A stretch of 56,627 bases of DNA. Origin: Candidatus Accumulibacter phosphatis. GTDB taxonomy: Bacteria; Pseudomonadota; Gammaproteobacteria; Burkholderiales; Rhodocyclaceae. The stretch's first letter is position 1. Every line of letters starts with the position of its first letter. Under the pieces are notes generated by a model that was not told the DNA's origin, did no database searches, and saw nothing but the letters and a program-made list of their open reading frames with translations. The stretch lies in the NCBI RefSeq assembly GCF_012939955.1, contig NZ_SPMY01000109.1, positions 1 through 56,627 on the forward strand. Reading direction: 5' to 3'. Of this stretch, positions 42,227-51,344 are shown piece by piece. A program made the translations under genes and the position numbers.

Positions 42227-42598
42227 ATGAAACGGAAAACGTTGTTTCTATCTGCGTTGGTAAGCGCGTTGTCACTGTCTGCCGGGTACGCATTGGCAGC
42301 CGATCCGCAAGCGGCCAAGGAAAATGCTCAAGTTCAGAAACAGGAACAAGTCTATGGCAGCCAACTCATGACGCAAGAGGAGCAGATGGCATATCGCGCC
42401 AAAATGCGGGCCACAAAGACTACGGAGGAACGAGAGCAGCTCCGCAAGGAACATCATGAGCAGATGCAGGAGCGCGCCAAGGCGCGTGGTGTGACACTGC
42501 CCGCCGAACCGCCGGCCAGAGGTGGCGGCATGGGCCCGGGCGGCGGTGGAATGGGTCCCGGCGGCGGCATGGGGCCTGGTGGTGGTCGTGGTTTCTAA
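42227..42598 (+). CDS. Exported protein with Gly/Pro/Met-rich tail
   Basis: 123 residues. A signal peptide is clear (MKRKTLFLSALVSALSLSAG, cleavage after ALA near residue 24). A charged helical middle (EEQMAYRAKMRATKTTEERE) follows, then a tail with repeated GMGPGGG. The mature protein is probably periplasmic. I recognise no characterised family; the tail may bind metal or simply be disordered. Confidence 0.75.
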   Translation: MKRKTLFLSALVSALSLSAGYALAADPQAAKENAQVQKQEQVYGSQLMTQEEQMAYRAKMRATKTTEEREQLRKEHHEQMQERAKARGVTLPAEPPARGGGMGPGGGGMGPGGGMGPGGGRGF

Positions 42599-42801
42599 CC
42601 GGGCAGTAAGTATCACGTAACAACTGCCACACCCACCAGCGATGCCGTGGTCGAGCAAGCTCGTTGTCAAACGCACGCGATCGATCCGGTAGCGGGGCCG
42701 GTGACCATGCGCGGTACGATGCTGGCCAACGTGTCCGCTGGTCTCAACCGTCAGTCGCTCGCGATCGGTTGCAGAAGCTCCGGGTTTGTGGAAAACAGAC
42801 A

Positions 42802-43405
42802 ATGATGACTTCACTCCATTTGCTCCTCTGGATTGCGTCGGGAATCGTGCTGCAGGTGGCGATCTATCTGGGTATCGGCTTCTGGCGTCACTGGCAGGAG
42901 TATCAGGCCTTGCGCGGCCGCGCAGTGGAGTTCAACCTGCCCGTCAAAGCGCCTGCGCCGACAGCGGGGAGCGACTTGGCCACTGGCTCCTGCTCAGGGT
43001 TCCGGACATTCAGGACCGAACGGAGGGTCGCTGGAGATGCTGCGCGGTCGGTTTGCTCTGGTTACCTCATGCCGGAAGATGGGCAAGCGCGGCCGCCCTT
43101 TTCGGTTCCTGACCTTCCGCCTTTGATCTGCCGACGATTGGGGGTACCGAACAGATCGTCCGTTGCTATTCGCTGTTGGATGCGCCTCGCCCGGAAAGCT
43201 ATCGCGTCTCGGTCAAACGGCTACCGCCGCCAGAGGCCAGCCAACTTCCAGCACGGCGTTCGTCCGGTTTTTTTCCATGACCATGCAGCTGTCGGAAGTC
43301 TCCTCCAGGTACGGGCACCCGCTGGACATTTTCATATCGATCGTAGCGACGCACCGGTAGTGCTGTGATCGGTGGCGGCATTAGCATGATGCCAATGCGG
43401 AGCAG
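42802..43405 (+). pseudogene. Flavin (ferredoxin-NADP-type) reductase, multiply frameshifted
   Basis: A membrane anchor MTSLHLLLWIASGIVLQVAI, then SGFRTFRTERRVA, RCYSLLDAPRPESYRVSVKR (the FAD-binding RxYS motif) and LLQVRAPAGHFHIDRSDAPV follow in different frames. The start of an NAD-binding motif, GGGISMMPM, comes last. At least four frameshifts are present and the C-terminal half is missing. Confidence 0.75.
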
Positions 43406-43439
43406 AGCGTTTACGTTTTCTTTCCTTGGGAGCATAAGA

Positions 43440-43991
43440 ATGAGCTGGCGTAATACCAAATACCACTACGGATCGGTTTCTATTGGGCTTCACTGGTTAA
43501 TGCTGTTACTTTTCGTGGCGGTGTACGCGTGTATTGAACTACGGGAGTTATACCCGAAGGGTAGCGATCCTCGTGAGGCACTGAAAACTTGGCATTTCAT
43601 GCTGGGCTTATCTGTTTTTGTTCTTGTCTGGCTGCGCCTGCTGGCGGCGCGCATGGCTGGACCCGCCCCCCTAACTGAGCCGGATCCTCCGAAGTGGCAG
43701 AAGCTATCGGCCAAGCTTATGCACTTTGCGCTGTACTTCTTGATGATTGGTATGCCGCTTGGAGGATGGCTTCTTCTCAGCGCAGCAGGAAAGCCGATCC
43801 CGTTCTTCGGTCTGGAGCTGCCAGCGCTCGTCGGCGAGAGCAAAAGCCTGGCAACGCTGATCAAGGAGATACATGAGGTCGGCGGAACCGTGGGTTATTT
43901 CCTCATCGGCTTCCACACCGCTGCTGCGTTGTTTCACCACTACGTCCTTCGAGATAACACGCTACGGCGGATGCTTCCGAACCAGGATTGA
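43440..43991 (+). CDS. cybB: Cytochrome b561 (CybB-like)
   Basis: 183 residues from ATG 43440. Four transmembrane helices with histidines for heme b (YGSVSIGLHWLMLLL, TWHFMLGLSVFVLVWLR, LMHFALYFLMIGMPLGGW, and TVGYFLIGFHTAAALFHH). It passes electrons in the inner membrane, probably from quinol to a soluble partner. A decayed multiheme cytochrome c lies just downstream, the usual partner. Intact, unlike its flanking genes. Confidence 0.9.
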   Translation: MSWRNTKYHYGSVSIGLHWLMLLLFVAVYACIELRELYPKGSDPREALKTWHFMLGLSVFVLVWLRLLAARMAGPAPLTEPDPPKWQKLSAKLMHFALYFLMIGMPLGGWLLLSAAGKPIPFFGLELPALVGESKSLATLIKEIHEVGGTVGYFLIGFHTAAALFHHYVLRDNTLRRMLPNQD

Positions 43992-44039
43992 GCCGCTACC
44001 GTGCGTATTACCCATCGTGCTTCTGGCAAGATCACCATT

Positions 44040-44290
44040 GCAGCGGTGATCTTTCGCTGCTGTCGACAAGGCGTTTGTCCTCGACCGCGACCACAACGCG
44101 CGCTGTGTTACAGGTCATGTCGGCAACGACTACAGTGGCTACACCTGCTATGGCTACCACGAGCTCTCGCTGGCAAAGATTCACCGCGAGCATGCCGAGG
44201 AGGCGTCCGTGATTTCGATAATTGCGTTCAGTGTCACCGCAGCGACGACGAGGATGACATCAAAGACTGCCACGGAGAACGGGAAGGGAA
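44040..44290 (+). pseudogene. Multiheme cytochrome c, degenerate
   Basis: Pieces in several frames: CVTGHVGNDYSGYTCYGYH, with CxxCH sites changed to CVTGH and CYGYH, and NCVQCHRSDDEDD with one intact CxxCH. The RDFDNCVQCHRS motif recalls the diheme cytochrome encoded beside cytochrome b561 in related genomes. Loss of heme-binding Cys supports real decay rather than sequence error alone. Confidence 0.65.
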
Positions 44291-44375
44291 GCGCGAGGGG
44301 CACGTGGTCGAAAGGACCACGATGGCGATGACGGAGCCGGCCATCCGTGCGTCCTCCAGGGAACTGACGGGAGGC

Positions 44376-44566
44376 GGCACGAATCTGGATCGCGAACAGC
44401 GCCCTGGTACCGGGGAACTGGACGGTGTAGCAAGGTCACACCTCGGTGGAGCGTATCGAGGTCGAGATTCATCATTTCTTGCCACGCGCTCACGTCACGA
44501 CCCATCTGGAACCATTGGAAGACCCCGTGTCGATGATCGACCAAGAGCTTGATCGAACCTCTCTCC
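44376..44566 (+). pseudogene. Cation-efflux (CDF) protein C-terminal remnant
   Basis: RIWIANSALVPGNWTV, then ERIEVEIHHFLPRAHVTTHL and EPLEDPVSMIDQELDR are typical of CDF transporter C-terminal domains. No transmembrane part is present. Confidence 0.55.
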
Positions 44567-44769
44567 GTGCAAGGCGAATGGAATACGGCCTTTCGGGATA
44601 TACCAAATAGATCCTCGCCTGGCCAATTTAGTCGTACGGCGCCACGACGAAGCATCCCGCCGCCGCCGACCGCGGTATGTGCAGGGCTGCCTGCGGAGAA
44701 CGACTACCCCGCGGTCACGGTGTAGCGCGGCGCCGCGCCGTGCTCGCCGTTAAGGCGCGGACCGGGCGT
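44567..44769. other. Short spacer before P450 stop
   Basis: No gene found; GC-rich with no clear terminator. Confidence 0.4.
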
Positions 44770-45927
44770 TTACCGGAAGCGTGCCGGCAAGGACGAGAAA
44801 CCGCAGGCAGGGAAGCTGGCGCGCTCGGGTAATTGGTCTGAAACCAGCGTGATCTCGTGTGTATTCGCCAGCAGCGACTCCATGAGCAGGCGCAACTCGA
44901 GCCTCGCCAGCGGTGCGCCCGGGCAGACATGCACGCCGGCCCCGTACAGCAGGTTGTTGTCGCGGTTGCGCTCGGGATCGAAGGCGTCGGGGTCGCCGAA
45001 CACGGCTTCATCGCGGTTGGCGGCGGCCCAGATTAGCGTCAGACGCTCGCCCGCCTCGAGCTTGCGCCCGCCGATCTCGACCGGACAGGTGGCGACGCGA
45101 CGGTTGGCGATCAGCGGTGCGTGAATACGCAGGATTTCGTCGATGGCATCGGGCAGATTGGCGGGTTGCTGGCGAAGTTCGGCCTGCAGCGCGGGATGCG
45201 CGGCAAGATAGTGCACGAGGATGCCGACGCTTGCGGCAATCGTGCCCAGTTCGCCGACCGTCCAGTTGCGCACGATGCTGACGATCTCCTCGTCACTCAA
45301 CGGCCGGCCATTGATGTGCTCCTGCAGCAGGCGGTTGGTTACGTCGTCTGGGGCCTGCTCGCCGGCATCGCGGCGGATGACGAGTTGTTGTTTGATGTAG
45401 CCATCGAATTCGACTGCGATCTGCGCCATGGCCGCGCGGTTGCCGGCGCGCGTGGCCTGGTGATTCTTGCCGATCCATTGACGTAGCGGCTCATGCAAGG
45501 TGTCGGGCCAGCCCATGAAAGCGCACTGACTGCGCAGGGCGAAGGGCTGCGCGAAACCGGCCATCAGCTCGACGGTTTCACCGCGCGGTTGATCGGCGAC
45601 CAGCGTATCGGCGATTTGCCGGCACTCGGGATCAAACGCCTTAATGTCTTCAACGGTAAAGTAGCGTTCGATGATTTTCCGGTAGGGCGTATGTTCCGGC
45701 GGATCCATCGCGTTGGGTATCGACAGGTGATTCGACGCCGCATTGCTGAAGGTTTCGTGATCTTCCAGCACGCGCACTACATCCTCATGGCGAAACAGGG
45801 ACCACCATAGATAGTCGCTATGGGCGACCGGGCAACGCTTGCGCATCGCATCGTAAGCGGCAATCTGGTCGTTGAGCACGTCTTCCGATCTGGGGTTCCA
45901 GTCGGCGGATTTGGCATGGGTCATCAT
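44770..45927 (-). CDS. Cytochrome P450
   Basis: 385 residues from ATG 45927, where GGAGGAAG gives a good ribosome site. The heme-binding loop is YGAGVHVCPGAPLARLELRL (Cys ligand), the K-helix is EILRIHA with ExxR, and the I-helix is the unusual NWTVGELGTIAASVGIL, lacking the common AGxET signature. The protein is soluble and needs a ferredoxin partner not encoded nearby. Substrate unknown. It lies on the minus strand beside hemerythrin and PAS genes. Confidence 0.9.
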   Translation of the reverse strand: MMTHAKSADWNPRSEDVLNDQIAAYDAMRKRCPVAHSDYLWWSLFRHEDVVRVLEDHETFSNAASNHLSIPNAMDPPEHTPYRKIIERYFTVEDIKAFDPECRQIADTLVADQPRGETVELMAGFAQPFALRSQCAFMGWPDTLHEPLRQWIGKNHQATRAGNRAAMAQIAVEFDGYIKQQLVIRRDAGEQAPDDVTNRLLQEHINGRPLSDEEIVSIVRNWTVGELGTIAASVGILVHYLAAHPALQAELRQQPANLPDAIDEILRIHAPLIANRRVATCPVEIGGRKLEAGERLTLIWAAANRDEAVFGDPDAFDPERNRDNNLLYGAGVHVCPGAPLARLELRLLMESLLANTHEITLVSDQLPERASFPACGFSSLPARFR

Positions 45928-46310
45928 CTTCCTCCGTTGTCTACAGGACACGCGATGGTCTTGGAATCGGACATTCCCGTCCAGGTTGTGGTCCGTTTTT
46001 TTCTGGTCCCCGTGATTTAAAGATGGACCGGAAGTGTGGCTCGTCGTCGGTTGCCGACGGTAGACCGGGATGACTGACAACCCTGAGATCATGTGTCTAT
46101 CTGGGTTTTCCGACGACACAGAGAGGTCAGCAAAATGGGTGCAGTCATCCCGGTCTGGATTTTGGGGTACGACGGGCAAGTGATCAAGGAAGTTCGGCAG
46201 GACGAAACGACGGGCAAGATCACGGTGACCTGCCGGCGATCGTCCGCCGCCGAGGGCTGGCAGCCTGGCCCGCGCGCCCGCGCCAAGCCTCGCGCCTATG
46301 CCTCGTCGAT
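45928..46310. other. Intergenic region with a short open frame
   Basis: A short frame starting at ATG 46134 (GAVIPVWILGYDGQVIKEV) has a plausible AGAGG site, but no family or neighbour supports it. It may be a transposase remnant. Its downstream part is antisense to the hemerythrin gene. Confidence 0.35.
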
Positions 46311-46844
46311 TCACCGGCGCCCGCGCATCGCGTGGTCGAGGCGAGCAAGGTCCTCGTCGCTCAACAAGCGCGCCGCCATCGGCAACAGATCTCGTTCCTC
46401 GCGCTCCATGTGGCGCTCATGGCAAGCCGCCAGCACTTCGACCTCGTCGGCGAGCAGCGGCACGCACTCGCCGGCAGCGATCCTTTCGAGGACGCCGCGC
46501 AGGTGTTGCCAGCACGCTTCCAGCGCACGGTGATCGGCCGTCAGTCCGTCGATCATCTGGCGCAGGCAGATCGCGTCCGACCCGGCCATCGATTCGATCA
46601 GCGCCGGGAAGAGGTGGTCTTCCTCACCGGCGTGATGCTGCATGGTGGCGGTATCGAAGAAGGCGATCAGCTTGTTCGCTACTGCACGCGCCTCGTCGTC
46701 GACGCCACGCGCAAGCAGGTGCGGAGCCAGACGCCGCAAGGTTGCGCATTGCGCCTCAATCCGGTGGTGGCAGGCGGAAAGCATGGCCAGCGGCGAACCG
46801 GTTGCGGCGGCCGGCGCGGAAAACCCGGGAATGCTGGTCGTCAC
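46311..46844 (-). CDS. Hemerythrin HHE domain protein
   Basis: 177 residues. Histidine/Glu metal ligands are visible: SACHHRIEAQ, MQHHAGEEDHLFPAL, DGLTADHRAL and ACHERHMEREERDLLP, as in a di-iron helical bundle. Such proteins bind oxygen or NO and cope with nitrosative stress. Its ATG is 12 bp downstream of the PAS-domain gene's end on the same strand, so the two are probably co-transcribed. A second, different hemerythrin-like protein is encoded at 51.3 kb. Confidence 0.88.
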   Translation of the reverse strand: MTTSIPGFSAPAAATGSPLAMLSACHHRIEAQCATLRRLAPHLLARGVDDEARAVANKLIAFFDTATMQHHAGEEDHLFPALIESMAGSDAICLRQMIDGLTADHRALEACWQHLRGVLERIAAGECVPLLADEVEVLAACHERHMEREERDLLPMAARLLSDEDLARLDHAMRGRR

Positions 46845-46856
46845 TTCAAGGCCTCT

Positions 46857-47303
46857 TCACTCGGCCTGACTGGCGCTGTTGGCCGAAAACTGCGCGACGG
46901 CCTTGAGGTGGCGGGCGGTGCAGTCACGGCCGACAGCCAGCGAGCCGACAATCGCGCCGCTGCCGTCCCTCACCAGGCCGAAGCTCAGTTCTACGTAGAG
47001 CTTGCTCCCATCCTTGTGCACCGAGCGGGTCGTAAGTACCTGGTTCCGGTACTTGGTCTGGCCGCTGTTAACGGCTTTGTGGAAGCCGTCCCAGTGCGCT
47101 TTTCGGAGTCGCTCCGGAATGATCACGTCGAGGCTCTCGCCGAGAACTTCGGCAGCGGAATGGCCAAACACGGTTTCAGCGCCATGATTCCAGACGCGGA
47201 TGGCGCCATTGCGATCGGCGAAAATGATCACATCCGGGGCCTGATCCACTAGCGCCCGATAGAGATCGGAATCTGTATCCGCACACGCGGCAGTTGCCTG
47301 CAT
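46857..47303 (-). CDS. PAS domain sensor protein
   Basis: 148 residues from ATG 47303 with AAAGGAG upstream. A single PAS domain fills residues 15-130: LYRALVDQAPDVIIFADRNG, VWNHGAETVFGHSAAEVLGE, SVHKDGSKLYVELSF. No output domain is present, so it must act through a partner. Located before the hemerythrin gene, it may sense redox or bind heme or flavin; this is inference. Confidence 0.88.
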   Translation of the reverse strand: MQATAACADTDSDLYRALVDQAPDVIIFADRNGAIRVWNHGAETVFGHSAAEVLGESLDVIIPERLRKAHWDGFHKAVNSGQTKYRNQVLTTRSVHKDGSKLYVELSFGLVRDGSGAIVGSLAVGRDCTARHLKAVAQFSANSASQAE

Positions 47304-47365
47304 CCTGGAACTCCTTTCCACTTGGTCGAATGCGACAAGCGCTCGCCGTCGTTGCGCCGTGGTTG

Positions 47366-47785
47366 CTATTCGCGGCCGAGCGTCGTCAGGTCGGGCACCG
47401 TGAATGTTCCCTGCAAGGACAGAAGCTCGCGGCGATGAAGGCCTGCCAGTTGCTCAACGCATTCGTTGCCTTTTTCTGTCAGTTGCACATCCACCTGCCG
47501 CCGGTCGCTGCTGCTGACGCTACGTTGTACCAGTCCGGCCGCCTCGCACCGAGAAATCAGCGACACGACCCCATGATGCTTCGCCTGCAGGCGTTCAGCG
47601 AGTTCGCCCACGTTCGCCGATTCCCGTCCGGGAAAGCCTTTGATCTGGAGCATCAACAGGTACTGCAAGGGCGTGATTCCGTTCCGGTGCGTCAGCTCTT
47701 CGCTGAAGCGCAGATAACGACGCAGCTGGTAGCGGAAGTGGGCAAGCGTTTCGAAATCGGCTTTTGAAATATGGTCGTCGGACAT
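47366..47785 (-). CDS. MarR-family regulator
   Basis: 139 residues with the winged-helix core (TPLQYLLMLQIKGFPG, LAERLQAKHHGVVSLISRCE) and the conserved wing residues SSSDRRQVDVQLTEKG. It is divergent from the PLP enzyme gene at 47.94 kb, with a TATCA-N5-TGATA palindrome between them, so that operon is its likely target. Confidence 0.88.
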   Translation of the reverse strand: MSDDHISKADFETLAHFRYQLRRYLRFSEELTHRNGITPLQYLLMLQIKGFPGRESANVGELAERLQAKHHGVVSLISRCEAAGLVQRSVSSSDRRQVDVQLTEKGNECVEQLAGLHRRELLSLQGTFTVPDLTTLGRE

Positions 47786-47814
47786 TCTTCTTGCGGGCGC
47801 TTAACCATGATTTG

Positions 47815-47829
47815 TATCACGGCATGATA
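47815..47829. promoter_or_regulatory. MarR-type operator candidate
   Basis: TATCA (47815-47819) and TGATA (47825-47829) flank CGGCA, a 15-bp dyad 30 bp before the marR gene start and between the divergent genes. Size and position fit MarR binding, but 5-bp arms are weak evidence alone. Confidence 0.4.
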
Positions 47830-47938
47830 TAGTTAGCTGGACGCAAGAGCAAGTTGCCTGGCCGCGGTGTTTCGCGAGCTTCGCCTGGCAGGCGTCATCC
47901 CGCGGCATCCCCAGGCAAAGGCGACTCAACGGAACCCA

Positions 47939-49090
47939 ATGACTACTGACCCACCTACCCACGGCCTCTCGACGCTCTGCATTCACGCCGGCACGCATCT
48001 GGATCAGACCACCGGCGGCGCGTGCAGCCCCATCTTCACTTCCACGGCCTACGCGTTTCCGAATCCGGCCAAGCAGAACACCTATCCGCGTTACTTCAAC
48101 ACGCCCAACCAGCAGGTCATCAACCGCAAGCTGGCAGCGCTAGAGAAGGGCGAGGCGGCGCTTGTCTTCGGCTCGGGCATGGCGGCCATTTCCACTTTGC
48201 TGCTCGCTCATCTCAAACCCGGCGACCACGCAATTTTCCAGAACGACCTCTACGGCGGCAGCATGCGGCTGATCAGCAGCGAACTGCCGCGGCTTGGCGT
48301 GCAGGTTTCCTGGGGGGCGAACGTGGCGGAGTTCGCCGCTGCATTGCGACCCGAGACGCGGCTGATCTACGTCGAATCGCCGTCGAATCCGCTGCTGCAT
48401 TGCATCGATCTGGCCGAACTGGCTGCGCTTGGCAAACGCCACGGCGTGTTGACGGTCATCGACAACACTTTTGCCACGCCGATCAACCAGAACCCGATTC
48501 CGCTGGGTATCGATGCGCTCATCCACAGCGCTACGAAATACCTCAACGGCCACAGCGACGTGAACGCGGGCGTGGTCGTTGCCTCCACTGAAATTGTTAG
48601 CCGTGTGACCGAGAGTGCCGTCAACTTCGGCGGCATGCTTGATGCGCACGCCTGTTCTCAGCTGGAACGTGGTCTGAAGACGCTGGCCCTGCGCGTGCAA
48701 CGGCACAATGAGAATGCCGAGGCGCTGGCACGTTTTCTTGCCTCGCATCCGGCGGTGTCCAAAGTCAATTATCCCGGCCTGTCCGAACATCCAGACCACG
48801 CCATCGCGGCACGCCAAATGCGTGGCTTTGGCGGCATGCTGTCGTTCGAGCTGCGTCAGCCGGAACGGCTGGATCGCTTGCTGAGCCGGCTGCGGATCGT
48901 CATGCCGGCCTTGAGTCTCGGCGGCGTGGAGAGCCTGATTTGCGTTCCCAGCCGCAGTACACATCGCACGATGACGGCCGCCGAGCGACAGCGCGCCGGC
49001 ATCAGCGACGGTTTGTTGCGGGTCTCTGTCGGTATCGAGGATGTTGCAGACCTGCTCGCAGACTTCACCGACGCACTGGCCATGAAATGA
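47939..49090 (+). CDS. Cys/Met-metabolism PLP enzyme (cystathionine lyase/synthase class)
   Basis: 383 residues from ATG 47939. Typical stretches: VFGSGMAAISTLLLAHLKPG, YVESPSNPLLHCIDLAELA, VIDNTFATP and SATKYLNGHSDVNAG, whose Lys binds PLP. The C-terminal part has the substrate Arg region SLGGVESLICVPSRSTH. It could be cystathionine beta-lyase, gamma-synthase or methionine gamma-lyase; sequence alone does not decide. It overlaps the enzyme I-like gene by an ATGA, if that starts at 49087. Confidence 0.88.
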   Translation: MTTDPPTHGLSTLCIHAGTHLDQTTGGACSPIFTSTAYAFPNPAKQNTYPRYFNTPNQQVINRKLAALEKGEAALVFGSGMAAISTLLLAHLKPGDHAIFQNDLYGGSMRLISSELPRLGVQVSWGANVAEFAAALRPETRLIYVESPSNPLLHCIDLAELAALGKRHGVLTVIDNTFATPINQNPIPLGIDALIHSATKYLNGHSDVNAGVVVASTEIVSRVTESAVNFGGMLDAHACSQLERGLKTLALRVQRHNENAEALARFLASHPAVSKVNYPGLSEHPDHAIAARQMRGFGGMLSFELRQPERLDRLLSRLRIVMPALSLGGVESLICVPSRSTHRTMTAAERQRAGISDGLLRVSVGIEDVADLLADFTDALAMK

Positions 49091-49125
49091 TCGTCGCTCC
49101 TGGCTCCGACGAGGGAATCTCGCTT

Positions 49126-51231
49126 ATGAACAGCACTGACAACACGCAGTCCGCCCCATTAATGATCGTCGGCGAGGTGGCGTCTTCAGGTCTTGCCCGT
49201 GGACCCGCTCTGCTGTGCGATTGCGCCCGAACGCAGACAGCCGTTCCGCTTCGGCAGGTGAGCGCGGCGGAGGTGCAAGCTGAGGTCGCGCGTTTCGATG
49301 CCGCGGTGGTCGCTGCCGAGGGTAAGCTGCTGGAAGTTCAGGAGAGCGTCCGACGGACTTTGGGGAAGGACGAGGCGGAGATTTTCGAAGCGCAAATCCT
49401 CCTCCTGCGCGACGTGCAATTGCGCGATGCGGTGCGTGCGCTTTGCCTCGAAAATCGGATGAATGTGGAGGCTGCGGTCGAAGCAGCGATCAAGCAGTTG
49501 ATGGAATTGTTCGGTCGCCTCGAAGATCCCTACTTCCGCGAGCGTGCCGCCGATCTGTACGACGTCGGTAGACGCCTCCTCGATCACCTGGCGGAAGACG
49601 GGCTGCCGGATGTTCCTGCTGTTCACGAGGGATGCGTCATCGTCACCAGCGAAATTCTCGCCTCCGTCGTTGCTCGCCTGGAAGGCCATGGCGTGCGTGG
49701 CTTGATTGTCGAAAAAGGTGGCCTCACCGCGCACGCCACCATCCTTGCCCGCTCGCTCGGCATCCCCACGCTCGTACAGGTGCCGGAGGCGACCGGGAAA
49801 ATTCGTGCCGGCGATCTGGTGATCGTCGATGCTCTGGCCGGACGCGCCTTCATCAATCCGCAGGCCGAAATCCTGCACAAGTACGATCAACTGGACGCCA
49901 ACCTGCAAGTTCACCAGGGCATCCTGAAGGGCTTGATTGGCCTGCCGACGGTCACTCGCGATGGCGTCGAAATCAAGCTCTGCGCCAACGTCGGGCAGAC
50001 CGCCGACGCGCTGGCGGCGGCGAACGTCAAGGCTGATGGCATCGGACTGTATCGCACCGAGTTCGTCTTTCTGGTCCAGGACCATTTCCCTTCGGAAGAC
50101 GAGCAGTACCAGTTCTACCGCAACACGGCAGAACACCTGCAACCGGCGGAAACCGTGATCCGCGTCCTCGATGTCGGCAGCGACAAACCGCTCAGCTATT
50201 TCCCGCTGCCCCGCGAAGCCAATCCGGCCATGGGCTTTCGCGGCATCAGGCTGTTGCTCGCGCATCCCACCCTGCTGCACACGCAACTGCGGGCCATCCT
50301 TCGACTGAGTGCCTCGCATCCGGTCGCCATTCTTCTGCCGATGATCGACGGCATCGACGACTTGCGTGCGGCCAAAGCGACGATCGAACATGTGAAGGAG
50401 GAACTCGCCGCAGCCGGCCAGTCGTTCGATCCCCTGATCCCGGTCGGGGCGATGATCGAGACGCCTTCAGCGGCGATCCTCATCGAGCACCTGGCCGACG
50501 AGGTCGACTTCTTCAGTGTCGGCAGCAACGACCTCGTCCAGTTTCTGCTGGCTGCGGACCGGATACGTGGCGAGATGGTGTCCACCTATGATCCCTTGCA
50601 TCCGGCGGTCATCCAGGTGCTCGCCAAGCTGGCGACGGTGGCCAGGAGCAAAGGAACACCGATCTCTTTGTGCGGAGAAATTGCCAGTGACCCGACCTAC
50701 ACAAACCTCTTGATCGGCCTCGGATTTCGAAGTTTCAGTGTCAGTCCAGGACGGTTGCTGGACATCAAGCACGCCATTCGCTCGACCGACCTGCAACAGG
50801 CTGAAAAGCTGGCCGAGCAGGTTCTGTCGGTGCACTCGACGCGCGACATCCGGGCGCAGGTGCAGGACGACTGGAACCGACGTCGCCCGGTTGCTTCGCC
50901 AGAGTTCAACAACCCAACAAGTCCCGTCGGCAGATCGCTTGCGGTGAGACACAACCTTGCTCGGCAGCGCTTCGAAGCGCAGGCAGGAGACAGCGCCTCG
51001 GCGTTTCTGAGCTACCGTGTCGAAGGCGAGCGCGTCATTCTGAAGCACACCTTCGTACCGGACGCGCTTCGCGGCCAGGGAATCGCTGCTGATCTGGTTC
51101 GTGTAGCGCTGGAGGAGGCGCGGCAACGGCGCTGGAAGATTGTCCCGCGCTGTTCGTATGTCGCCAGCTTCATCGAACGCCATCCCGAATTTGGCGACCT
51201 GGTCGACCGGCAGGAAGGAAACCTGGACTGA
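49126..51231 (+). CDS. PTS enzyme I-like protein with C-terminal GNAT-type domain
   Basis: 701 residues from ATG 49126 (GAGGGAA upstream); ATG 49087 is an alternative overlapping the previous gene. Residues 10-575 form enzyme I: EKGGLTAHATILARSLGIPT with phospho-His203, the PEP-binding GIGLYRTEFVFL, NPAMGFRGIRL and the C-terminal FFSVGSNDLVQF and SLCGE motifs. After a linker, residues about 605-700 (AFLSYRVEGERVILKHTFVP, GQGIAADLVRVALEEARQR, PRCSYVASFIERHPEF) match small Gcn5-like YidJ/YjdJ-type acetyltransferases. No HPr or IIA gene is visible here. The fusion may be a regulatory variant. Confidence 0.9.
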   Translation: MNSTDNTQSAPLMIVGEVASSGLARGPALLCDCARTQTAVPLRQVSAAEVQAEVARFDAAVVAAEGKLLEVQESVRRTLGKDEAEIFEAQILLLRDVQLRDAVRALCLENRMNVEAAVEAAIKQLMELFGRLEDPYFRERAADLYDVGRRLLDHLAEDGLPDVPAVHEGCVIVTSEILASVVARLEGHGVRGLIVEKGGLTAHATILARSLGIPTLVQVPEATGKIRAGDLVIVDALAGRAFINPQAEILHKYDQLDANLQVHQGILKGLIGLPTVTRDGVEIKLCANVGQTADALAAANVKADGIGLYRTEFVFLVQDHFPSEDEQYQFYRNTAEHLQPAETVIRVLDVGSDKPLSYFPLPREANPAMGFRGIRLLLAHPTLLHTQLRAILRLSASHPVAILLPMIDGIDDLRAAKATIEHVKEELAAAGQSFDPLIPVGAMIETPSAAILIEHLADEVDFFSVGSNDLVQFLLAADRIRGEMVSTYDPLHPAVIQVLAKLATVARSKGTPISLCGEIASDPTYTNLLIGLGFRSFSVSPGRLLDIKHAIRSTDLQQAEKLAEQVLSVHSTRDIRAQVQDDWNRRRPVASPEFNNPTSPVGRSLAVRHNLARQRFEAQAGDSASAFLSYRVEGERVILKHTFVPDALRGQGIAADLVRVALEEARQRRWKIVPRCSYVASFIERHPEFGDLVDRQEGNLD

Positions 51232-51344
51232 AGCAAGTGCTTCGCGCTGAGTACCTTGAAGCCGGGTCCATGGAATCGTTGCGCCAGTATTTACGAAGGC
51301 TGTTTCTTCCCGAAAATACCGACCCACAAAGAACGGAGGATTGT

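Noticed and set aside
42664..43368. A 234-residue frame spanning the region
   Set aside because: It mixes coding frames of a broken reductase; conserved segments lie in different frames, so it is a pseudogene.
46134..46310. A possible small protein beginning MGAVIPVWILGYD
   Set aside because: No family match or conserved neighbour, and it runs antisense into the hemerythrin gene.
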